From contig JAIQDT010005836.1 of assembly GCA_021521415.1 (NCBI GenBank), forward strand, positions 121,048-185,047: a stretch of DNA of 64,000 nucleotides. Direction: 5' to 3'. Positions within the stretch are counted from its first letter, which is position 1. Each line of letters starts with the position of its first letter. The notes below the pieces were generated by a model. That model had not been told where the DNA came from, ran no database searches, and saw only the letters and a program-made list of their open reading frames with translations. Both the position numbers and the translations under genes were made by a program. Below are positions 56,451 through 64,000 of the stretch, piece by piece. The stretch is from Bidens hawaiensis. Lineage: Eukaryota > Streptophyta > Magnoliopsida > Asterales > Asteraceae.

Positions 56451-57818
56451 ATGAATCAGAAGGGTTTTAATCTTCATACACCGGAATTTAATAACTACTC
56501 GTCTCCAACAGCCAGTTATTCATCAAATGGCAGCTCGATATCGCAACAAGATTCACAACATCACGATGATCTCGAGAACAAACTGAGAGAAATCGAAAAG
56601 GTTATGCTGGGAACCGATCAAGCGTTTATGGACTCTTTTGATGATTCGACTTCGCATGTTACAGATGGTAGAACAATAACAGAAATAATATCCAGAAGAG
56701 ACTTCAAAGAGTTACTTTTAGCTTGTGCTAAATCAGTAGCGGAAAACGACACAATAACCGCCGACTGGCTGATGTCGGAGATACGTCCGATGGTGTCGGT
56801 ATACGGCGAGCCAGCTCATCGGTTAGGCGCTTACTTGTTAGAAGGACTCGTTGCGAGGTTATCATCTTCGGGTAGTTCAATCTACAATGCGTTAAAATGC
56901 AAAGAACCGAGCGGTGAAGAACTCTTTTCGTACATGCGTTTACTCTACGAATCGTGCCCGTATTTCAAGTTTGGATATTTATCCGCCAACGGGGCGATTG
57001 CGGAAGCCATGAAGAACGAAAACAAGATTCACATAGTCGATTTTCAAATCGCGCAGGGTAGTCAATGGGTTACTTTAATCAAAGCGCTCGCTTGTCGCCC
57101 CGGTGGGCCCCCTAGTCTTCGTATCACGGGAGTTGACGATTTCACTAACGCGTATGCTCGAGGTGGGAAAGTCAACATTGTTGGTCAACGGTTAGCGAAT
57201 CTAGCAGAATCTTGTAACATCTCGTTTGAGTTTCATGGTGTGTCGGTTTCTGGCTCTGAAGTTGAAAGTAAGCATCTTGACATTCGACCCGATGAATCCT
57301 TAGCGGTTAACTTTGCGTTTATGCTTCATCATATGCCCGACGAGAGTGTACACCCTCAAAATCATAGAGACAGACTTTTGAGACTCGTGAAAAGTTTATC
57401 TCCAAAAGTCGTTACACTCGTCGAACAAGAGTCGAATGTGAATACCGCCCCGTTCTTTCATAGGTTTCAAGAAACACTAAACTACTACACGGCTATATTT
57501 GAATCAATCGATGTGACGCTACCTAGGAATGATCAGCAACGAGTCAACATCGAACAACATTGTCTTGCACGCGATATAGTCAACATTATTGCATGTGAAG
57601 GAGCCGAGCGAGTTGAAAGACATGAACTTTTAGGGAAATGGAGATCAAGATTCACAATGGCGGGTTTCACACCATATCCTTTGAGTTCACTTGTGAACAA
57701 CACTATTAAATCGTTGCTCGAGAATTATTCTCATAAGTATAGACTTGAAGAACGAGACGGGGCTCTGTTTCTCGGTTGGATGAATCGCAATTTGGTTGCT
57801 TCTTGTGCCTGGAAATGA
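56451..57818 (+). CDS. GRAS transcription factor, PAT1/SCL21 subfamily
   Basis: 455 residues in one coding exon; the ATG at 56,451 is the first real ATG after the predicted acceptor. The N-terminus is Ser/Gln-rich, with an LENKLREIEKVMLGTD segment typical of the PAT1 group. The GRAS domain follows: LLACAKSV in the first leucine heptad region (89-96), HIVDF as VHIID motif (194-198), the second leucine region, PFFHRF as PFYRE (334-339) and a C-terminal SAW part (WMNRNLVASCAW, 443-454). GRAS proteins are nuclear regulators; PAT1, SCL21 and SCL13 act in phytochrome signalling, other members of the branch in stress responses. Length and motifs are complete, so probably functional. No DELLA motif. 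The closest named relative (PAT1, SCL5, SCL21, SCL13) cannot be fixed by eye. Confidence 0.93.
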   Translation: MNQKGFNLHTPEFNNYSSPTASYSSNGSSISQQDSQHHDDLENKLREIEKVMLGTDQAFMDSFDDSTSHVTDGRTITEIISRRDFKELLLACAKSVAENDTITADWLMSEIRPMVSVYGEPAHRLGAYLLEGLVARLSSSGSSIYNALKCKEPSGEELFSYMRLLYESCPYFKFGYLSANGAIAEAMKNENKIHIVDFQIAQGSQWVTLIKALACRPGGPPSLRITGVDDFTNAYARGGKVNIVGQRLANLAESCNISFEFHGVSVSGSEVESKHLDIRPDESLAVNFAFMLHHMPDESVHPQNHRDRLLRLVKSLSPKVVTLVEQESNVNTAPFFHRFQETLNYYTAIFESIDVTLPRNDQQRVNIEQHCLARDIVNIIACEGAERVERHELLGKWRSRFTMAGFTPYPLSSLVNNTIKSLLENYSHKYRLEERDGALFLGWMNRNLVASCAWK

Positions 57819-57912
57819 ATCTAAGTGTTGATCAAGAATGTTTGTAAGATTAGATGATGAGGTTAACATACTTTGTTCTTGTTAAAAGTTGTATAATATG
57901 CAAATTATTGAT

Positions 57913-57918
57913 AATAAA
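57913..57918 (+). terminator. Polyadenylation signal of the GRAS gene
   Basis: AATAAA 95 bases after the stop codon. A MITE begins about 20 bases further on. Confidence 0.5.
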
Positions 57919-57936
57919 TGTTTGATTTTTGATTTA

Positions 57937-58526
57937 TTGGTTATTATTAATCACAACCATCATCTTTTGGTTTTGGTCGCTGTCGGTCTCAACTAACAAA
58001 TTGGCTAATAACGATCACACATTTTATCATATTTGTTTCCAATGGTGCGCGACTAACAGAAGTCTAACGTCGTTTAGTTGTAGGTCGTCGAAAAAACGTT
58101 TTTTGTTGTTTTGCCAAAAAAACTCACATTTTTTCTGTAAATCTCAACATTTTCGTCCCAAGCATCTTTGTTATATTGGACATTTAGGAACTTTTTTCTA
58201 GTAAAAGGCTTAAAGCCCATAATTATTAAGGTTGCCGGAACCGTAGAGTCATCGTTGTAATCGTTGGTGATGCTCAAGTGGTGGCGGTTGGTTGGTGCTG
58301 AGTAAGTTGGTGGTGATGGTTGTGTTCTGGTTGAGTTTTCCGACAAAAAATGTGATTTTTCCGGCCAAAAGCGTTTTTCCGACGTCCTGCAAGTAACGAC
58401 GATATGATTTTGTTTGTTGCGGACCGTTGGGAATAAATACATTAAAAGATGGGACCGTCAGCAGCGAACTCGTTAATTAGGACCGACATCGATCAAAAGA
58501 TAGTAGTTGTGGTTAATAAAAACCAA
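57937..58526. mobile_element. 590-bp MITE with long inverted ends
   Basis: The left end TTGGTTATTATTAATCACAA continues with CCATCATCTTTTG and GTCGCTGTCGGTC. The right end, reversed, reads TTGGTTTTTATTAACCACAA, then CTACTATCTTTTG and GATGTCGGTC. About 45 complementary bases with few mismatches. No coding capacity. Target duplication not evident, so class undetermined. Confidence 0.75.
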
Positions 58527-59246
58527 TGTTGTAAAAGTAGGTCTACAAGGCTGAGTACTCCCCGAGTACTCGTTACAAGGTATGTCGTCAAGGGGAGTTT
58601 CTTTAACTCCGCCTAGTTACTAAGAATCGATCAACAATGGTCACCCTCAGCAAGAATCACATATAGTCGGTCAACTTGGGCCGATTTTGACTTAAAAAAT
58701 AAAACATAAATCATATTTTTATAAATTAAAAAAAATATATCACTTTTTATTAACTAATGATTAACTAATTTTAGAATAATTTAATCTATACTATCTTATA
58801 ATATATATAGGAAGGATAGAATGGTCATTTGACCAAAAACTCTTAATTTTAAGAGTTTTACTACATCTTTTGCTCAATGTACACTTTTCATATTCAAATC
58901 TCTTGAAAAGTTTCTCCTAAATCAGAAGCATATCCGTTAATTACCGATGACGAAGGTGACGATGGAAAATCTTGGTAATGATCGATACATTATTAATTCA
59001 ATCTTGCTAGGATGATGGTAAAATCTTGTTAATCCATGTTTTGTAATTCAGTTAAAACGGACATTTATATGGTTATCAGATTGAAGGTTTCAAGATGAAT
59101 CTAATATATTATGATCTCTACCAAGTGACACGTTTAGAAAAGTTCATTGCAGGCATGTTTCAGTCCATTTTGTACATTTTTTAAACATATAGTTAGTTAT
59201 TTAACTGTAATCATATATGAACTAATATGCAATAAACAATTTGCAG

Positions 59247-59338
59247 CCTATGGTCAATTCTTGAAAGCCAATGGAGAACAACCTGTTACCTGGAGACAGG
59301 CATCATCGATGGATGAAGTTCTTCAATTGGCCGACGTG
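59247..59338 (+). pseudogene. Captured exon, source unknown, inside the Helitron
   Basis: A 92-base open block between an acceptor (TTTGCAG) and a donor (GTG|GTAAGA). It encodes YGQFLKANGEQ, TWRQASSMDEVLQLADV and nothing else in frame. I do not recognise the protein. Another possible exon end (GACGAAGGTGACGATGGAAA, donor GTAATG) lies near 58,945-58,975. Confidence 0.5.
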
Positions 59339-60126
59339 GTAAGAATTTGTTATATGTGTTTCCATTATCTTTATGGTTTTGTTATAATATTTTATTTGTT
59401 ATTTACTTATTTATTTTATTATTATGCTTACTAATACTAATACTAATACTAATACTAATAATAATAATATTGACATGGTTGTTTAATGTTTTTTCTTCAT
59501 TTGGCGTGTGTGGAGCATATTGATATCACTCTCTTAAACTTTTAATTGACTTCTTTCAATCTGATAGTTGTGTTTATAGTGAATTTAGATGGATACACCC
59601 TACATCTAATGTATGATTGTTGCGTTTTAAAAAAATTATAAGAACTGGATCTTATAATCTTGATTAAAGTAGCAAAGGTAAATTGGTAACAGTCAGTTGT
59701 TTGACTTTTGTTAGTCAAACTGCATGTCTAAGCTAACTTGAATTAATTGGTTGCAGATTGATTACAAGGGACATTGTAGTCACAGTGCAACTTGGGGTTT
59801 TGTTAATTTATGTTCAATTTTGTATACGGTGCAGTGAGTTATGAAGTGTAGCCATCTTCATATATGTGGTACCTATAATAAATCCCTTTTTTAATAGTTT
59901 CTGCTTAACTTTTAATCTTTCATAGTTCCTATGGCAATTGCTATATGGTGTGCATACAGTACTAAGATAAAGTTTTATCTTTTAGTCTACTGAACTAAAT
60001 TTTTATAGACTGCTCAACTACATATGGCGCTTTAAATCGCGAAAGCCCTTAAGTATTTACACATTTGTTGTGATCTTAAATACAGTTTTGTGCTAGCGAA
60101 TGATTTAATGTTTGATTCTGTTAAGG

Positions 60127-60283
60127 TACTTGCACGAGGTTTGTCAACCGGCTGTTGTACATCACAACTTAAGTCAAGATATATATATTCTCGACAATGA
60201 AGCTACTTTTTTTTACCAGTACAATGAGGTGTATTTTAGGCTGAGGTTTGGCTCTGCTACTACCATCTATCCATGTTAGCCAG
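60127..60283 (+). pseudogene. Captured STRUBBELIG-type receptor kinase exon
   Basis: Reads YLHEVCQPAVVHHNL and YILDNEA, then after disruptions GLALLLPSIHVSQ, ending at the donor CAG|GTAATA. This matches the catalytic loop to DFG region of plant STRUBBELIG-receptor-family kinases (YLHEVCQP.VVHRN...ILLD, DCGLA.L.P), which carry DCG in place of DFG. The loop Arg is changed to His, and the codon before GLA is a stop in that frame. A dead fragment inside the Helitron. Confidence 0.75.
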
Positions 60284-61692
60284 GTAATAACCTGTTTAAA
60301 AGTTGAGCCACATCGTATAATAACTGATGTATAATGGATATTGCTGGTTCATTGTGTTGACCAACATCTTCAAATCCAACATTCAGGTCAGAGTCAAACG
60401 AGGCCGGATCGCTTTAGGAAGAACTTCAATCAAATGAAAGTCCAACCGAAGAAAACTTTTAAATGGTATTAACTTGTTTAAAAGAATATTTCACCTCTTG
60501 CTACATATAACTTTTTTATTAATTGGAATAAGTAACTATCAAAGATGCCAAACCAACTTATGTTTTGATCATTGGTCGGGTTGAGCACAAAAACCGAAAA
60601 CTAAACCAACTTAAACTATTTATAAAATGACAAAAAACATATGTTTTGATCATTGGTCGGGTTGAGCATTTTATGAAGAGTTTAAAGAATGTTGTTTGGC
60701 ATTTTATGAATGGGAATGGATATGAAGGTTGAAGATGAGGTTGCTACTTGTTGGATCATTTTCTTTGTTTCGAGTATTATGTTGTATTTTTATTATTGTA
60801 TTAGCTATGTGATTTTGTAGTTTCATCTAAATCGAGTTGTGTACATCCTATTGTGCATATCTTTATGGATTGTTGTATCAGCTTATCAGACATCAAGTGA
60901 CAGTGTCTTTACCGAAACTATAACGAATTGAACAATAAAAGATTTACAATCCAATATATCACCAAAAGGATCGATAAGCTAACAAAAAACAAGTACTATG
61001 TTGGGAATTACCGTCACCACCGCATCGCGCGAGTACCTTCTAGTATTTAAAAATGCATTTATCTTTTTTATATTGATATTAACTTATTTTGTTATATATA
61101 TTAGCAAACTTATGATTTTTGACATATATATCTAGTTCACGGACTGAAAGTTATCCAAAAGTTAACTTTCTTTATATTTACCATTTCGGAGTACTCTGAG
61201 TACAACCAACTCCCCAATCGACTGCCTAGGGTCCGCTTAGCGACTTTTACAATATTGATAAAGCATATACACCTTGATTTTTGTTTACATGTCAACATGT
61301 TGGATTTTTTTGGTACATGTCATTTAATCTCCAACAATATCTAGTTCACGGACTGGATGTCAAAAGAGTTAGTACAAGGCTTTGGAGAATGTCATAATCT
61401 ATACATAACATTGTTAGTAAATAGTAACCATTTCTTTGGTAGGTATTTACTATTTAACTTATTGTACATTTGTCAAATAAAAATCACATGGGTAGACCTT
61501 ATGATATGTGTCTATGGATGCAGGATGCATATATGATTTTTAAGATCTATGTACATGACTTTCTTGTCACCAATGTACACGTAAATGCATGCGTCGTCGC
61601 ATAGTTAAGGCAAACTATCGTTATTCACGTGATCTTGACTAGCATATCGTTCATATCTTCGTGTGTTAGTGTCGGTAACAACAACATGATTA

Positions 61693-61999
61693 GAGCATTC
61701 TCATTCCATTCCCCATCCCTATCTCTATAATTACAATAAAAAACACTACATTTCTCTCTCCTGTTTAATTAAATAATATTTTTTATACATTTATCATTAC
61801 AGTTTTCTCTCTCATCTACTTACAACCAATCCAACAAATATTAAAAAATAAATAGGGGCAAACAATGTTCCCCAAATTTACAAAAATTCACTACATTTTT
61901 CTCTCCACCCTATAATTTACACTCACAACCACTCAAAACCTCACCCTATAATTTACATACTCTCCTCACATAAATTTAGGGGATGAGATGTGAATGCTT
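61693..61999. mobile_element. Tourist-like MITE, array unit 1
   Basis: GAGCATTCTCATTCC at the left and GATGAGATGTGAATGCTT at the right are imperfect inverted ends, flanked by TTA at 61,690-61,692 and 62,000-62,002. About 307 bases, no coding. PIF/Harbinger-type by target duplication. Confidence 0.65.
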
Positions 62000-62502
62000 T
62001 TATTCGTGATAGTAAAAATGTTAGTGATAAACAATAGAAGGACCTAATTGGTAACTGTAGCATAATATAGGGTGTTATGGTGAACATGTCTAATTGTACT
62101 TAAATAGAAAAGAGTAGCTAATGATTTTGATAGTTTAATTATTTCTTTTTCTTTATTTTTAGCTCTTTGATCTCTGGATTATCATTTTGTATGTAACAAA
62201 TATCCGCGAGTCAAGTAAGACCAGGTTTGGAACCGAAACCGGGGATTTCTCCCACCTCTACCTATACACAGGGACGAAGCTTAAATAGGGCCGGGGTAGC
62301 TCTATCCCCCGGTTTTTTTGCGCGGTAGTGTTAATTAACCCCTTTTCCGCCCGAAAATTTGTATGCGTAGTGTAAATTTACTCGTTTTTGGGCGAAAATT
62401 TGAGCCCCCCCCCCCCAAGGCAAACTATCGTTATTCACGTGATCTTGACTAGCATATCGTTCATATCTTCGTGTGTTAGTGTCGGTAACAACAACATGAT
62501 TA

Positions 62503-62808
62503 GAGCATTCTCATTCCATTCCCCATCCCTATCTCTATAATTACAATAAAAAACACTACATTTCTCTCTCCTGTTTAATTAAATAATATTTTTTATACAT
62601 TATCATTACAGTTTTCTCTCTCATCTACTTACAACCAATCCAACAAATATTAAAAAATAAATAGGGGCAAACAATGTTCCCAAAATTTACAAAAATTCAC
62701 TACATTTTTCTCTCCACCCTATAATTTACACTCACAACCACTCAAAACCTCACCCTATAATTTACATACTCTCCTCACATAAATTTAGGGGATGAGATGT
62801 GAATGCTT
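62503..62808. mobile_element. Tourist-like MITE, array unit 2
   Basis: Same element as in unit 1, with TTA at both sides. It was multiplied by the tandem amplification, not by new transposition. Confidence 0.65.
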
Positions 62809-63309
62809 TTATTCGTGATAGTAAAAATGTTAGTGACAAACAATAGAAGGACCTAATTGGTAACTGTAGCATAATATAGGGGGTTATGGTGAACATGTCT
62901 AATTGTACTTAAATAGAGAAGAGTAGCTAATGATTTTGATAGTTTAATTATTTCTTTTTCTTTATTTTTAGCTCTTTGATCTCTGGATTATCATTTTGTA
63001 TGTAACAAATATCCGCGAGTCAAGTAAGACCAGGTTTGGAACCGAAACCGGGGATTTCTCCCACCTCTACCTATACACAGGGACGAAGCTTAACTAGGGC
63101 CGGGGTAGCTCTATCCCCCGGTTTTTTTGCGCGGTAGTGTTAATTAACCCCTTTTCCGCCCGAAAATTTGTATGCGTAGTGTAAATTTACTCGTTTTTGG
63201 GCGAAAATTTGAGCCCCCCCCCCAAGGCAAACTATCGTTATTCACGTGATCTTGACTAGCATATCGTTCATATCTTCGTGTGTTAGTGTCGGTAACAACA
63301 ACATGATTA

Positions 63310-63616
63310 GAGCATTCTCATTCCATTCCCCATCCCTATCTCTATAATTACAATAAAAAACACTACATTTCTCTCTCCTGTTTAATTAAATAATATTTTT
63401 TATACATTTATCATTACAGTTTTCTCTCTCATCTACTTACAACCAATCCAACAAATATTAAAAAATAAATAGGGGCAAACAATGTTCCCCAAATTTACAA
63501 AAATTCACTACATTTTTCTCTCCACCCTATAATTTACACTCACAACCACTCAAAACCTCACCCTATAATTTACATACTCTCCTCACATAAATTTAGGGGA
63601 TGAGATGTGAATGCTT
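63310..63616. mobile_element. Tourist-like MITE, array unit 3
   Basis: Same element as in unit 1, flanked by TTA at 63,307-63,309 and 63,617-63,619. Confidence 0.65.
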
Positions 63617-64000
63617 TTATTCGTGATAGTAAAAATGTTAGTGATAAACAATAGAAGGACCTAATTGGTAACTGTAGCATAATATAGGGGGTTATGGTGA
63701 ACATGTCTAATTGTACTTAAATAGAGAAGAGTAGCTAATGATTTTGATAGTTTAATTATTTCTTTTTCTTTATTTTTAGCTCTTTGATCTCTGGATTATC
63801 ATTTTGTATGTAACAAATATCCGCGAGTCAAGTAAGACCAGGTTTGGAACCGAAACCGGGGATTTCTCCCACCTCTACCTATACACAGGGACGAAGCTTA
63901 ACTAGGGCCGGGGTAGCTCTATCCCCCGGTTTTTTTGCGCGTTAGTGTTAATTAACCCCTTTTCCGCCCGAAAATTTGTATGCGTAGTGTAAATTTACTC

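Larger units (their letters stand above)
58785..61043 (+). mobile_element. Helitron, non-autonomous, gene-carrying
   Basis: Starts TCTATACTATCTTATAATAT after an A, a classic plant Helitron 5' end. Ends CACCGCATCGCGCGAGTACC plus TTCTAG before a T, the classic GC-rich hairpin and CTAG 3' end. Length 2,259 bases. No Rep/helicase. Interior contains spliced-looking exon pieces, including a receptor-kinase fragment (60,127-60,283) and an unrecognised exon (59,247-59,338). Confidence 0.85.
58524..61258. mobile_element. TIR element interrupted by a Helitron
   Basis: The left end CAATGTTGTAAAAGTAGG with GAGTACTC and GGGGAGTT words has its inverse at 61,150-61,258 (GAGTACTCTGAGTACAACC, AACTCCCCA, CTTTTACAATATTG). 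Removing the nested Helitron leaves a MITE of about 480 bases. The left end overlaps the preceding MITE by two or three bases, so one may have landed at the other's edge. Confidence 0.6.
61607..64000. repeat. Tandem array of about 810-bp units, running off the window
   Basis: Units start with AAGGCAAACTATCGTTATTC at 61,607, 62,417 and 63,224 (periods 810 and 807). The third is cut by the window end. Units differ by few bases; the poly-C run at the unit end (7 to 14 C) varies. Each unit contains a Tourist-like MITE and a CGGGG/CCCCGG-rich tail with a GCGCGGTAGTGTTAATTAAC word. No gene. Confidence 0.95.

Noticed and set aside
59147..59434. 95-residue frame as a real gene
   Set aside because: Only the middle 30 codons look like an exon bounded by splice sites; the ends are translated intron sequence within a Helitron.

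Overview
The window is plant nuclear DNA, most probably from a eudicot. Asteraceae is my guess, from the look of the repeats and the small glycine/cysteine-rich peptide gene, but I cannot prove it. The evidence is AT-rich intergenic DNA, split genes with GT-AG introns, TATA boxes and AATAAA signals, plant-specific gene families (GRAS, jojoba-type wax synthase, GRP), and a dense mix of plant transposons. I see no prokaryotic operons, CRISPR array, tRNA or rRNA gene.

Layout. Bases 1-12,740 and 20,932-33,895 are two near-identical copies (about 99% by eye) of one segment. Each begins inside the last exon of a small secreted Cys-rich peptide gene; copy 1 is cut by the window edge and copy 2 is complete (20,709-21,019). 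Downstream each copy holds the same graveyard of transposons: a Helitron 3' end, a captured OSCA-like channel exon, an Au-like SINE, a hAT transposase remnant, a complete non-autonomous LTR element with target-site duplication (TSD) TGACC, and a Helitron-type RPA exon. Copy 1 stops abruptly at 12,740, where a decayed, truncated Ty3/gypsy element (12.75-17 kb, minus strand) abuts it through a small inverted repeat. Copy 2 runs on into a Helitron helicase pseudogene (36.6-37.3 kb). The gene's upstream region (19.07-19.48 kb) has a further diverged copy at 37.6-38.1 kb, so the locus looks like an old tandem cluster.

From 38 to 45 kb the window holds a young 3.37-kb non-autonomous LTR element with TSD GGTTT and internal 47-bp tandem repeats, followed by several fold-back MITEs. 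An apparently intact single-exon wax ester synthase gene lies at 45,669-46,694. From 47 to 55 kb there are paired old duplicated segments (one copy carrying a MULE-like MITE, the other an apparent empty site), a LINE 3' end and more MITEs. An apparently intact GRAS transcription factor of the PAT1/SCL21 type lies at 56,451-57,818, with a probable 1-kb 5'UTR intron full of repeat debris.

From 58 to 61 kb a TIR element contains a nested 2.26-kb Helitron that carries a fragment of a STRUBBELIG-type receptor kinase. The window ends in a tandem array of about 810-bp units, each holding a Tourist-like MITE.

Only three host genes look functional: the Cys-rich peptide, the wax synthase and the GRAS gene. 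They share no obvious pathway. The main interest is in structure: a recent segmental duplication (or an uncollapsed haplotype), non-autonomous LTR elements with palindromic or tandem repeats, and gene capture by Helitrons.
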